Of a stretch of DNA of 64,000 bases, positions 1 to 8,448 are shown piece after piece; the stretch's first letter is position 1, and each line of letters starts with the position of its first letter. This stretch comes from Chryseobacterium caseinilyticum (GTDB taxonomy: Bacteria > Bacteroidota > Bacteroidia > Flavobacteriales > Weeksellaceae): the NCBI RefSeq assembly GCF_014837145.1, contig NZ_JACYFS010000004.1, positions 62,001 to 126,000 of the forward strand, in the 5' to 3' direction. The notes under the pieces are model-generated. The model did not search any database. It saw only the letters and a program-made list of their open reading frames with translations, and was not told where the DNA came from. Both the position numbers and the translations under genes were made by a program.

Positions 1-887
1 ATTTCAACCGTTCGGAAACCGAATTTTTCTTCGGTGTGGAAGATATTTTTTCTGTTTTTATTTAAACTGAATTTCGCCTTGTACAAATTTGGTGTTTCAG
101 CTGTCCAGAGTTTTGGATTTTTAACCGAAAATTGAATCTGTTTTAAAGTATCTCCTTTTTGAATTTGAACGTGAGATTCGCCAGCAAGATTATTTTTAAC
201 ATCAAAAATTTCAACCTTCACATTGTTGACAGAATTGATTCCTTTTAAATGAATATTAGAACGGAAAGTCCCGTCTGCTTTGGCATCGATGGATGTTGAT
301 GAAATATTTTCTTTAGGGTTGGCTTCTAAATAAACCGGACGGAAAATTCCACCTAAAACCCAATAATCTGCAAGACGTTCTGCGTTGTTAACCGTTTTGT
401 CCGCAGACATTTTGGATACTTTAACTTCTAAGATATTTTCTTTTCCAAAAATTAATTTGTCCGAAATATCATATTTAAATTCGTAAAAAGCGCCCTGATG
501 AATTTCTCCCGCTAATTTACCATTAATTTTCACCTCTGTGTCGGTCATCGAACCTTCGAAAACGATGTTCACTGATTTTCCTTTCCACGAATTCGGAACT
601 GAAAATTTATGTTTGTACAGACCTACTTCATCATTGAATTTAAAATTTTTGCCGTAGGTGACGTAATCCCGCCCGTAGTTGTACGAGCCAAATCCCTGCT
701 GTTCCCATTGCGAAGGAACCTGAATTTTGTTCCAGCTTACAGATTTTCTCCCGCCGGTTATCCAAAAATCCCATTCTTTCGTATGCTCAGAATCTGTCCC
801 GCTCAGGAATTGGATTTCCTTAGATTGAGAATGCAGAAACTGTGAGCAAAAGCATAAAAGAACGAATATTTTGGTGAAAAAACTCAT
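1..887 (-). CDS. Glycoside hydrolase family 2 (beta-galactosidase-like), N-terminal part
   Basis: Secreted GH2-type glycosidase; only the first ~295 residues are here and the catalytic barrel lies beyond the window edge. A signal peptide (MSFFTKIFVLLCFCSQFLHS) is followed by the GH2 sugar-binding jelly roll (GSYNYGRDYVTYGKNF, GLYKHKFSVP, TDTEVKINGK, DYWVLGGIFRPVYL) and then an immunoglobulin-like domain that ends in the family's LWTAETPNLY and EKFGFRTVE motifs. The start ATG overlaps the stop of the upstream GH28 gene as ATGA, so the two are probably translated together. Together they suggest breakdown of a galactose-bearing pectic polymer, but the substrate is an inference. The family call is firm; the exact activity is not. 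Confidence 0.88.
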   Translation of the reverse strand, partial: MSFFTKIFVLLCFCSQFLHSQSKEIQFLSGTDSEHTKEWDFWITGGRKSVSWNKIQVPSQWEQQGFGSYNYGRDYVTYGKNFKFNDEVGLYKHKFSVPNSWKGKSVNIVFEGSMTDTEVKINGKLAGEIHQGAFYEFKYDISDKLIFGKENILEVKVSKMSADKTVNNAERLADYWVLGGIFRPVYLEANPKENISSTSIDAKADGTFRSNIHLKGINSVNNVKVEIFDVKNNLAGESHVQIQKGDTLKQIQFSVKNPKLWTAETPNLYKAKFSLNKNRKNIFHTEEKFGFRTVE

Positions 888-2263
888 TTAGCAGAAATAT
901 CGGAATCGTCTTTTTTGTCGTAAGATTGCGTGAGAGAAGCAACCTGCGTCACATTGATATTTTTTTGCTTTAAATTCTGAATGTGATTCAGGTTTTGCAT
1001 TTCAGGTTTCAGAGCTTTGATTTTGAAGTTTTCAAATGTGAAATCTTTTAAGTCAAACAAATCAGATTTTTCAACAGAGAATGCCGTTTCACAACTGATA
1101 TCGATATTTTTTATGGTAATATTGTTGGCCAAACCTTTTCTCGGTCTTTCTTCACCTTTTAAATCAAAAAACTGATTCCAGCCTTTCACATATAAGAAAG
1201 TTTTTACATTTCCTGTAATGTTTTCAACCGTAAGAAATTCGTAATGCTGAGGCGTGTCGGGACGCATTTTTAAATGTAATAATCTCGATGCATCGTTCAC
1301 TTTAGAATTTCGCAGAATCACGTTGTAATTATGAATTGATTCACTTCCGCAGGTCAAAACGCTGTGGCAAAATCCGAAGCTGTTGTCTTCGATAAGGACG
1401 TTTCTGTTTTCACCGTTGTTCGGGTCTTTATCGGATTTAGGACCTTTTCCACCTTTCAAAGCGATTGCGTCGTCATTGACTGACATGTAGCAATTTTTAA
1501 TTAAGAAATTGGTGCACGCATCGATGTCAACCGCGTCTGTACTTGGCGCTTTTACAGGTTCTTTCGGAGCGAGAATCGTCAGATTTAATAATTTCACAAA
1601 ATCACTTTTGTAATAATGTGTGCTCCAGAAAGGTGAATTTTTAATGGTAATACCTTCCACCTGAACATTTTTGGAATTTGAAACGTAGATAATTCTTGGT
1701 CTCATTTCATCCATATTAGTACATTTTGGATTCCACTCGCGTCTTTTCCAGAAAGATTTCCAAAAGCGAAGTCCGTTTCCGTCCAAAGTTCCTTTACCGG
1801 AAATCGTGAAACCGTCCAATCCGTCTGCGTTAATTAAAGCCGGAAAATATTTCACCGTCTGACCTTCCATTCTCGTGGTTACCACTGGAAAGTCATTAAT
1901 GTCGTCACTTCCTTTTAATTTTGCTCCATTTTCGAGATGCAAATGCGTTCCCTGTTTGAAGAAAACCGAACTGATGAGAAAAGTTCCCTTCGGAACCACC
2001 ACAACTCCACCTCCATTTTTTGCAGCCAAATCAATGACAGCCTGTAGTTCTTTGGTCTGAAGAATCGTGCTGTCGTTCTTCACGCCGTTGGCTGTAAGGA
2101 TGTATTTTTTACCTAATTTATTGATGTCTGTTGGTTTGATTTCTTTAAACCACCTGTCGATTTTGGTTCCGTCCGGCCATTTGTCCTGGCTTTTCGCTAA
2201 AGGGGAAAAAAGAAAGACAATTAAAAAGGAAAACAGATGGATACTTTTATTTTTAAAAATCAT
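884..2263 (-). CDS. Glycoside hydrolase family 28 (polygalacturonase-like), secreted
   Basis: Right-handed beta-helix pectinase of the GH28 superfamily, 459 aa from the ATG chosen here; an in-frame TTG two codons earlier is less likely. Signal peptide at residues 1-26. GH28 active-site landmarks are recognisable but altered: STDAVDID at ~241-248 for the NTD motif, NDDAIALKGG at ~262-271 for the DD motif, CHSVLTCGSE at ~299-308 where most members have GHG, and RLLHLKMRP at ~327-335 for RIK. The loss of the His motif is known in some distant GH28 branches and makes the substrate uncertain (polygalacturonan, rhamnogalacturonan or another uronic polymer). It overlaps the following GH2 gene by ATGA. 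Confidence 0.85.
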   Translation of the reverse strand: MIFKNKSIHLFSFLIVFLFSPLAKSQDKWPDGTKIDRWFKEIKPTDINKLGKKYILTANGVKNDSTILQTKELQAVIDLAAKNGGGVVVVPKGTFLISSVFFKQGTHLHLENGAKLKGSDDINDFPVVTTRMEGQTVKYFPALINADGLDGFTISGKGTLDGNGLRFWKSFWKRREWNPKCTNMDEMRPRIIYVSNSKNVQVEGITIKNSPFWSTHYYKSDFVKLLNLTILAPKEPVKAPSTDAVDIDACTNFLIKNCYMSVNDDAIALKGGKGPKSDKDPNNGENRNVLIEDNSFGFCHSVLTCGSESIHNYNVILRNSKVNDASRLLHLKMRPDTPQHYEFLTVENITGNVKTFLYVKGWNQFFDLKGEERPRKGLANNITIKNIDISCETAFSVEKSDLFDLKDFTFENFKIKALKPEMQNLNHIQNLKQKNINVTQVASLTQSYDKKDDSDISAK

Positions 2264-2365
2264 AATCAATTTGCTGTAAAAATTTATATTTTCTGAGCAT
2301 TAAAGCTAGTAAATAAAAATATACATTTTGAGAGCATGCAGTATCCTGCTCTTTCATGTCAAGGG

Positions 2366-2398
2366 CAAATGTATGGTAATTTGATAAAGGGTGGACAA
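2366..2398 (-). promoter_or_regulatory. Promoter of the GH28-GH2 operon
   Basis: On the minus strand TTTG is followed after 21 nt by TACATTTG, which matches the Bacteroidota -33/-7 pattern (TTG, TAnnTTTG). It would leave a leader of ~100 nt before the GH28 start. Seen by pattern only. Confidence 0.5.
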
Positions 2399-2427
2399 AA
2401 TAAAAAACCCCTTAAGAAAAGGGGTTT
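2398..2427 (-). terminator. Intrinsic terminator after tRNA-Met
   Basis: Nine-base-pair stem (AAACCCCTT/AAGGGGTTT, 5-nt loop). On the minus strand it is followed by TTTTATTTTG. It begins four bases past the tRNA 3' end. Confidence 0.85.
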
Positions 2428-2430
2428 CTG

Positions 2431-2504
2431 TAGCGAAGACGGGAATTGAACCCGTGACCTCAGGGTTATGAATCCTGCGCTCTAACCAACTGAGCTACCT
2501 CGCC
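2431..2504 (-). tRNA. tRNA-Met (anticodon CAT)
   Basis: A 74-nt cloverleaf: acceptor GGCGAGG pairing with CTTCGCT (two G-U pairs), D arm AGCTCAGTTGGTTAGAGC, anticodon loop TTCATAA, T arm ACGGGTTCAATTCCCGT and discriminator A. CCA is not encoded. The initiator hallmarks (unpaired 1-72, three G-C pairs in the anticodon stem) are absent, so elongator Met is most likely; a tRNA-Ile2 with modified CAT cannot be excluded. There is an A-C mismatch at the top of the anticodon stem. Confidence 0.95.
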
Positions 2505-2548
2505 GTTTTGGTGGTGCAAATATAGAAAATATTTACAAACCTCCAAAA

Positions 2549-3832
2549 TTATTTTAGCTTTAAATATTCCAAAACATCACCTACATGGTCTGGCTTACTG
2601 ATAATCTTGTTATTAGCATCTAAAATAAAATAGGTAGGTGTTGCATGAATATTGTATTTTTCTCCATAACTGCTGTTCCAACCTTTCAATTCGGAATCAT
2701 TGATCCATGGGAATGCTGCTATTTTTTTTGTATAAGCATCTTTATCCGTATCCATTGAAAGACCGATAACTTCTATACCTTTAGCTTTCATTTCCTGATA
2801 TTTCGGTAGCAACTGCGGAAGCTCGTTCTCACAATGCGAACAGGTAGAAGACCAAAAAACAATCACCTTTTTGTCTGCCTTCACATCTGCCAAAGACTTC
2901 ATTTTAGTATTTGTAGCGGAATAAAAAGTATAGTTTGGGAAGGTAGCACCCATCTCAACATTTGCATTGGTTTTTAATGTTGCTGCCAATCGGTCGGTGA
3001 TGGTACATTTCAGATTTTTAGCCTGCGTAAGGTATTTAGTTTTAAATTCCTTCATATCGTAGGCGTCAAAAATATCAATCAGTTCAGAGAGCACTACTTG
3101 TCCTCTTGGTGTTTCCACTTTAAGTCTTTCCAAAAGTTTGTCTACCGATGCAGTGACATTATTATTACCGCCAACATTCAAATAAGATACGAGAACAGGT
3201 CTCAGTAAAGAAGATGTTTCAAGCATGTCATTAGATTTATCAATAAAATTAATAATATCGTCCTGCTTTACATCCTTCGAGTTTTCTGCCACCAAAAACT
3301 TATTGTAATTGATATTGTAGTAAGAGATGAATGGATGAGTGGAAAAATCAGAGGAAGTTTTATTTGAAAGTTTTGCAATCTCAGTATCTAAAGCTTTCCC
3401 AAAATCACTTGTACCTTTGTAATATTCTTTAATCTGAACCAATGCAGGTAAAATCATTTCTTTCTTCTGAGATCCTTCCTGTATAGAATTCATCAAAGAG
3501 TTGGCCTCATCAAGATATACAATATTCTTAACTTTATCACCATCTGTTTCCAAAGTAATGTCAACATTTTTATTTTCCGAGATAAAATTAAAACTGTTAT
3601 TGGTATTAGGCAAAGTTACCTTCATCATTCCGACATAGTTTTTTGGATACTTAAAAGTCCAGACATTTTTCTTTGCCGTTTCTTTGGTGAAAATAATATC
3701 TTTTGAGCCATTGAGCGTATACAAAACAGCATCCTGTTCTTTAAAATTTGCCGGTGTTTTGATTGTTACCGTAAATTGAGCATTTATACTTAAAGCAGTA
3801 AAAAAAACTGCCGCTGCGAAAATTTTTTTCAT
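2549..3832 (-). CDS. TlpA-like periplasmic thioredoxin-family protein
   Basis: Exported thiol-disulfide protein, 427 aa. A signal peptide (MKKIFAAAVFFTALSINAQ) precedes an N-terminal beta-rich domain (~20-110) of the DUF4369-like type that often comes before bacteroidetal thioredoxins, then a helical linker, then an AhpC/TSA-thioredoxin domain from ~285. The active site is WSSTCSHC with Cys at 331 and 334, and the cis-proline is in HATPTYFIL. Such proteins reduce or exchange disulfides in exported proteins. It follows the PID-CTERM-like gene on the same strand but is separated from it by a terminator-like hairpin. Confidence 0.88.
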   Translation of the reverse strand: MKKIFAAAVFFTALSINAQFTVTIKTPANFKEQDAVLYTLNGSKDIIFTKETAKKNVWTFKYPKNYVGMMKVTLPNTNNSFNFISENKNVDITLETDGDKVKNIVYLDEANSLMNSIQEGSQKKEMILPALVQIKEYYKGTSDFGKALDTEIAKLSNKTSSDFSTHPFISYYNINYNKFLVAENSKDVKQDDIINFIDKSNDMLETSSLLRPVLVSYLNVGGNNNVTASVDKLLERLKVETPRGQVVLSELIDIFDAYDMKEFKTKYLTQAKNLKCTITDRLAATLKTNANVEMGATFPNYTFYSATNTKMKSLADVKADKKVIVFWSSTCSHCENELPQLLPKYQEMKAKGIEVIGLSMDTDKDAYTKKIAAFPWINDSELKGWNSSYGEKYNIHATPTYFILDANNKIISKPDHVGDVLEYLKLK

Positions 3833-3842
3833 AATGTAAAAA

Positions 3843-3872
3843 TAAAAAAACTCCCTGATAAATCAGAGAGTT
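3843..3872 (-). terminator. Terminator between the PID-CTERM-like and thioredoxin genes
   Basis: Eleven-pair stem with one mismatch (AACTCTCTGAT/ATCAGGGAGTT on the minus strand), 2-nt loop, followed by TTTTTTTATT. It probably ends the T9SS/PID-CTERM transcript. Confidence 0.7.
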
Positions 3873-3893
3873 AAATATATTTTAATATAATTT

Positions 3894-4118
3894 TTAGATT
3901 TTTTGCGACTTGTATTTTTTAGCAAAAAACACAAGTAACATCACTGCTACAGCAGCTAGTACGTATACGTACATGTCAACTGGGATAGACTGAGCTCCAG
4001 TACCTGTAGTACCTTCACCCTCGCCAGGCGTAACGGGTGTAGTTGGCAAACCTTGCGCGTAAAATACAGATGTACTGAGGATAAAAAGCAGTGAAAAAAG
4101 TTTATTAATATTTCTCAT
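3894..4118 (-). CDS. Small PID-CTERM-like sorted membrane protein
   Basis: A 74-aa protein made of a signal peptide (MRNINKLFSLLFILSTSVFYAQ), a short Gly/Thr/Pro-rich linker (residues 23-43) and a C-terminal IPVDMYVYVLA segment leading into one transmembrane helix and a KKYKSQK tail. This tripartite end resembles the bacteroidetal PID-CTERM sorting signal, thought to be handled by an exosortase-like enzyme; here the box reads PVD rather than PID. The mature part is tiny, so it may be a surface or inner-membrane peptide rather than an enzyme. It sits 7 bp after the T9SS gene, so they are probably co-transcribed. Confidence 0.75.
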   Translation of the reverse strand: MRNINKLFSLLFILSTSVFYAQGLPTTPVTPGEGEGTTGTGAQSIPVDMYVYVLAAVAVMLLVFFAKKYKSQKI

Positions 4119-4125
4119 TTTGTGT

Positions 4126-6126
4126 TTACTTTAAAATTTTGGTATTAACAATTTCGCCGTTATCAGCAACTATCTTTACAACATAAGCATTTTTGACAGA
4201 GCCATCTAATTTAATTACAAAATCAGTTTTTGTACTAACATTCTTTTCAGAAATAATTAATTTTCCACTCATATCATACACCTGAATATCTGCTTTTTTC
4301 CAGTTAGGATCAAATCTAACAATATAGTCTGTGATTGCCGGATTGTATATAACCATTGTTCTTGATGGTTTTACACCTTCCTGCGTACCTAAAGTACCAA
4401 GACTTGGTGCACCGTAATATAAGTCATACTCATTAGCTGAAATTGGAACTACAGAGTTATGTGCAATTTGTTGAGGTGTTCCATTTGGAGCCTTATAATA
4501 AAATCCTATCCCAGATGAAAGCGTGTTCGCACCATCTTGAATCAGCTCTGCATTTTCACGAATTTCAAACTTATAAGATACTGCAGCATTATTTACTCCA
4601 TAATCATAATTAGCTAACTTCACATTTTTACCTAAGAAATCTACTTCATTAGCTTCGTTAATATACAACCAATACGCACTTGTGTAATTGTAATCATATC
4701 CGCCGTTAAGAGCTTCTTCAAATGTCCCTAAAATATTCCCGCTTGAATTTCCTGCCTGAACAGATGTATCTCCATTACTTTGATGTCCTGTTGTGAATGA
4801 TCCTGAAACAACATAATAGGTTCTACCTAATTCCTTTCCATTAGCGTCAAGTGCAATTACACCAAGCTGCTTAACAGTACTTGGAGCACCATTTTTTGCA
4901 GCAGTAACACTATAACTTGTACCGTCACCTCTAAGTGTATAATTAAATCTTCTTAATGTATTGAAGTTTAAAGTTTGTGAAGCATTGCTTCTTAGTTTAA
5001 TCACAAAAGTCTGCATTGGTTTGATCAACATTCCAATATCTCCTGTCGGAGCAATATTTCCCGCTGGATATGTAATAACTTTGGCACCAGTAGAATATGT
5101 TGAGCCATTACTTAGTGTCGTAATAGTTCCTGGATCATATCTTATACCTCTGATATTTGTAATATTGTTACCGTCACCCGTTACAGCTGTTTCAATATAT
5201 CCGATTCTTGATAAATCTAAATTCGTCAAAAAAGGGTTACCAAACTGATAAATATTTTTTCCGTAGTTTGTACTCCAGGCACCAGCATCTGTTGTCTCGA
5301 AGCTATCCTGAAGATAAGTATTATACTTTTCTAAATATTGATTTGTTGCATTTCCTCCGGTACCATAATTAATTCCATTACCTGCATTTTGCAAAGTAAC
5401 AGCAGAAGCTAAAGGAGCATACGGCACACCATTAAGTGTATAAACACTTCCCGAAGGAGTCGGTGCAATAGCAGTCATACTTGCTGGAGCAATAGCTGTA
5501 TTTAGGTTTCCGTTCTTCGAACCTAACATGTAATAACCTGTAGGATCCGTAGTAGTGGTAGCTAAACTGGTATAGTGATCAGAGACAACAAGAGGGTTGT
5601 TGTATTTTAGAATTTCATTCTGAGTAAATCTTTGTGTAACGAATGTCTTTCCGAATTCTGTAGAAAGAGAACTAATCGCCTTTCCTGAAAAAGGCATAGC
5701 AACTTGTTGAAAATAAGAACCCGTAAGAGCTCCATGTCTTACCGCTCTAAATTCTTTACTTACGGTTGCTGTTACATTAGATTGGTTTAAACCATTAATG
5801 TAAAGTTGACCATACGTTAATACGGAAGGATCAGCGCCTGTAGGGTTATTTAATCTAATCACGATATTGCTACCTAATTGTCTGTTTCCACCAGTAGTGG
5901 TAATTGTTCTTACAACATCGTCGTTTGCCTGAACAGCCTCAATCATCATATTTCCATGAAGATCAATCATACCTGCTCCGCGGGTTTGCAAGCCTCCTCC
6001 GTTGTACACGAGAGTACCTTCGCTGATAAACATTTTAGCTGTATCATCTACGTGCAAAAGTACACTCTGCGCCTGAACAGAAAGACCTAAAGCTAAAAGA
6101 CCAATAGTTAATAAATTTTTTTTCAT
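4126..6126 (-). CDS. T9SS type A sorting domain-containing surface protein
   Basis: Large exported protein of 666 aa with no enzyme motif that I recognise. Signal peptide MKKNLLTIGLLALGLSVQAQ; long Thr/Asn/Gly-rich middle (20-580) with predicted beta structure; the last ~75 residues form a type IX secretion C-terminal domain (IQVYDMSGKLI, AYVVKIVADNGEIVNTKIL). The protein is therefore expected at the cell surface or released. Its role (adhesin-like or structural) is inferred only from composition. It heads a short operon with the small PID-CTERM-like gene. Confidence 0.85.
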   Translation of the reverse strand: MKKNLLTIGLLALGLSVQAQSVLLHVDDTAKMFISEGTLVYNGGGLQTRGAGMIDLHGNMMIEAVQANDDVVRTITTTGGNRQLGSNIVIRLNNPTGADPSVLTYGQLYINGLNQSNVTATVSKEFRAVRHGALTGSYFQQVAMPFSGKAISSLSTEFGKTFVTQRFTQNEILKYNNPLVVSDHYTSLATTTTDPTGYYMLGSKNGNLNTAIAPASMTAIAPTPSGSVYTLNGVPYAPLASAVTLQNAGNGINYGTGGNATNQYLEKYNTYLQDSFETTDAGAWSTNYGKNIYQFGNPFLTNLDLSRIGYIETAVTGDGNNITNIRGIRYDPGTITTLSNGSTYSTGAKVITYPAGNIAPTGDIGMLIKPMQTFVIKLRSNASQTLNFNTLRRFNYTLRGDGTSYSVTAAKNGAPSTVKQLGVIALDANGKELGRTYYVVSGSFTTGHQSNGDTSVQAGNSSGNILGTFEEALNGGYDYNYTSAYWLYINEANEVDFLGKNVKLANYDYGVNNAAVSYKFEIRENAELIQDGANTLSSGIGFYYKAPNGTPQQIAHNSVVPISANEYDLYYGAPSLGTLGTQEGVKPSRTMVIYNPAITDYIVRFDPNWKKADIQVYDMSGKLIISEKNVSTKTDFVIKLDGSVKNAYVVKIVADNGEIVNTKILK

Positions 6127-6163
6127 TGTATAATAGTTTATGTGTTAATACAATATTCAATTG

Positions 6164-6171
6164 CAAAGATA
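6164..6171 (-). promoter_or_regulatory. -7 box of the T9SS protein gene
   Basis: TATCTTTG on the minus strand, 38 bp before the start codon, matches TAnnTTTG. No convincing TTG lies at the -33 position. Confidence 0.4.
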
Positions 6172-6224
6172 GAATAATTTTGCTTTAAAAAAAATAATAT
6201 CAGGAGTTTAAGGGAAATTTTATA

Positions 6225-7391
6225 TTATGTTAATATGATCTCATCCTGCTCCCCAACACTGAACATGTAATCTTCCAGAACCTTTTCGGTGGTTCCACGA
6301 AGCCCTCTCGCACCAAGACCTTTCTCCATTGTATCGTCTACTATTTTCTCGATTGCCTCATTTGTAAATTCAAGTTTTGTACCATCCATTTTGAAAAGTT
6401 CAACAAATTGGTTCACGATCGAATTTTTAGGTTCTGTCATAATCTGAATCATCGTCTCCTTGGTTAATTTTTCCAGATAAGTGATGATTGGAAATCTTCC
6501 TAAAAGTTCCGGAATAAGACCAAAAGTACGAAGATCAATAGCATTGATACTTCTTAAGATATATTCATCTTCATCCACTTTATTGATTTTTTCCGCACTG
6601 AAACCAATGGCCTGCTTATTCATTCTTCGTTCAATGATCTCCTTAATCCCGTCAAATGCTCCACCGGCAATAAATAATATGTTTTGAGTATTTACCTGAA
6701 TATATTTTTGATCAGGATGCTTTCTCCCTCCCTGCGGCGGAACATTCACAATACTTCCTTCCAGAAGTTTCAGCAACCCCTGCTGTACTCCTTCTCCGGA
6801 AACGTCTCTTGTAATGCTCGGATTATCTGATTTTCTTGCAATTTTGTCGATTTCATCGATAAAAACAATACCTTTTTCTGCTTTTTCAACATCGTAATCT
6901 GCCACCATGAGCAATCTTGAAAGAATACTTTCAACATCTTCACCAACATAACCGGCTTCTGTTAAAATAGTTGCATCAACAATACAGAAAGGAACATTTA
7001 ATTCTTTGGCAATTGTTTTAGCTAAAAGCGTTTTTCCCGTTCCTGTCTCGCCAATCATGATGATGTTGGATTTCTCCAGTTCCACCTCACGGTTTTCTGT
7101 CTGTGCGTGAAGCAATCTTTTATAATGATTGTAAACCGCTATCGCAAGCTGTTTCTTAGCCTGATCCTGCCCGATTACATATTGATTAAGAAATTCTTTG
7201 ATCTCTTTTGGTTTTTTTAAATCTTCCATACGTTCTGCCGGAGACAATGCAGAGTCTGTAGCCGCAGTATCTTTTACAATAGAGTGCGCCTGCTCGATGC
7301 AGCTTTCGCAGATAAAACCATTTTGCCCGGAAACCAGCATCTGTACTTCATTTCTCTTTCTTCCGCAGAAAGAACATTGGTTTGGATTCAT
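6225..7391 (-). CDS. clpX: ATP-dependent Clp protease ATP-binding subunit ClpX
   Basis: Unfoldase that feeds substrates to ClpP, cytoplasmic. Zinc finger with Cys 6, 9, 28 and 31; Walker A GETGTGKT at ~114-121; pore loop GYVG at ~147-150; Walker B IVFIDEID at ~175-182; the sensor/box region RDVSGEGVQQGLLKLLEG; and an IGF loop (QAIGFS) that docks on ClpP. At 388 aa it is slightly shorter than the 410-424 typical elsewhere, mainly at the C-terminus. clpP is not adjacent in this window. It is followed on the same strand by nothing related; the HIT gene lies upstream. Confidence 0.97.
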   Translation of the reverse strand: MNPNQCSFCGRKRNEVQMLVSGQNGFICESCIEQAHSIVKDTAATDSALSPAERMEDLKKPKEIKEFLNQYVIGQDQAKKQLAIAVYNHYKRLLHAQTENREVELEKSNIIMIGETGTGKTLLAKTIAKELNVPFCIVDATILTEAGYVGEDVESILSRLLMVADYDVEKAEKGIVFIDEIDKIARKSDNPSITRDVSGEGVQQGLLKLLEGSIVNVPPQGGRKHPDQKYIQVNTQNILFIAGGAFDGIKEIIERRMNKQAIGFSAEKINKVDEDEYILRSINAIDLRTFGLIPELLGRFPIITYLEKLTKETMIQIMTEPKNSIVNQFVELFKMDGTKLEFTNEAIEKIVDDTMEKGLGARGLRGTTEKVLEDYMFSVGEQDEIILT

Positions 7392-7455
7392 TTTATATAG
7401 ATGTATTATGAAAGAAAATCGTAAAAAATTTCTTTTCTACGATCCTCTGTATTTG

Positions 7456-7845
7456 TTAAGAATTAATAATTGAATTCTGAATTTCGGTGTATTCTTCAGA
7501 ACTGAGTTTGAGTCTTTCGTTTTTGAAGTTCATATCTTCGACCTCATTTAAAGGAATGAGATGAATATGTGCGTGAGAAACTTCGAGACCCACTACTGCA
7601 ACACCTACTCTAACGCAAGGAATTGCATTTTTTACCTGCTGAGCAACCTTTTGAGCAAATGCCCAAAGATTTTTGTACTCCTCACTTTCAAGATCAAAAA
7701 TCAGATCAATTTCTTTTTTAGGAATCACCAAGGTATGACCTTTCACCAAGGGCATAGCATCCAGAAACGCGATGAAATTTTCGTCTTCAGCTATTTTATA
7801 AGCGGGAATTTCTCCGTTGATGATTTTTGTAAAAATGGAGCTCAT
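7456..7845 (-). CDS. HIT family nucleotide hydrolase
   Basis: A 129-aa histidine-triad protein with HAHIHLIPL at residues 91-99, the N-terminal SIFTKIINGEIPAYKI signature and the VIPKKEID strand. Such Hint-type enzymes hydrolyse nucleotide phosphoramidates (AMP-lysine and similar) in the cytoplasm. It is 24 bp downstream of greA on the same strand, so greA-hit is a likely transcript, a pairing that is common in flavobacteria. Confidence 0.93.
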   Translation of the reverse strand: MSSIFTKIINGEIPAYKIAEDENFIAFLDAMPLVKGHTLVIPKKEIDLIFDLESEEYKNLWAFAQKVAQQVKNAIPCVRVGVAVVGLEVSHAHIHLIPLNEVEDMNFKNERLKLSSEEYTEIQNSIINS

Positions 7846-7869
7846 TTTTCTCAGTTTTAAAAATGATAA

Positions 7870-8340
7870 TTAGAGAGTAATATCTAAAACTTTAAATGAA
7901 AGTTTATTTCCGTTTGGTAAAACTATTTCTGCGGTTTCGCCAATCACTTTCCCTAATAAGCCTTTTGCAATGGGTGTGTTCACAGAAATCTTGCCAGATT
8001 TCAGATCACTTTCGTTATCCGGAACCAGTTTGAAGATCTGCTCTTTTTTAGTATCGTTGTTCAAAAGCTTTACAGTGGTAAGGATTGATACTTTTGAAGT
8101 ATCCAACTGAGTTTCATCAATTACTTTTGAGGTTGTCACAATATCTTTCAGCTTGGAAATTCTCATTTCAAGCATTCCCTGTGCTTCTTTTGCTGCGTCG
8201 TATTCTGCGTTTTCAGACAAATCTCCTTTATCTCTTGCTTCTGCAATCTGCTGGGTAATTTTCGGTCTTTCAATTTTTTCCAATTGCTCAAGCTCGGCTT
8301 TCATTTTATCCAATCCTTCCTTTGTTACATAGCTTGCCAT
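7870..8340 (-). CDS. greA: Transcription elongation factor GreA
   Basis: Cleavage factor that rescues backtracked RNA polymerase. From the MASYVTKEGL start it is 156 aa, the usual length; a 14-residue upstream extension in frame has no family support. The N-terminal coiled coil contains the acidic tip (ARDKGDLSENAEYDAAKEAQ) with the two acidic residues needed for cleavage, and the C-terminal FKBP-like domain holds NTPIAKGLLGK. Its leader carries a hairpin followed by T residues (see the regulatory entry). Confidence 0.96.
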   Translation of the reverse strand: MASYVTKEGLDKMKAELEQLEKIERPKITQQIAEARDKGDLSENAEYDAAKEAQGMLEMRISKLKDIVTTSKVIDETQLDTSKVSILTTVKLLNNDTKKEQIFKLVPDNESDLKSGKISVNTPIAKGLLGKVIGETAEIVLPNGNKLSFKVLDITL

Positions 8341-8363
8341 AATTTTAAAATTTTGTTTTAGTA

Positions 8364-8390
8364 TAAAAAAATAATCCGACATTTGTCGGA
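8364..8390 (-). promoter_or_regulatory. Hairpin with T-tract in the greA leader (attenuator-like)
   Basis: TCCGACAAATGTCGGA is a perfect palindrome in its 7-bp arms. On the minus strand it is followed by TTATTTTTTTA and ends ~35 nt before the greA ATG. It looks like an early terminator, though a dyad operator shared with the divergent lipoprotein gene is the alternative. Confidence 0.45.
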
Positions 8391-8448
8391 CAATGTTTTT
8401 GCGTGTTAATCGTTATTGTTTTACAAATATATAAAAATTTCAATTCAA

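Noticed and set aside
2431..2504. Initiator tRNA
   Set aside because: The first acceptor pair is formed and the anticodon stem lacks the three G-C pairs of initiator tRNA.
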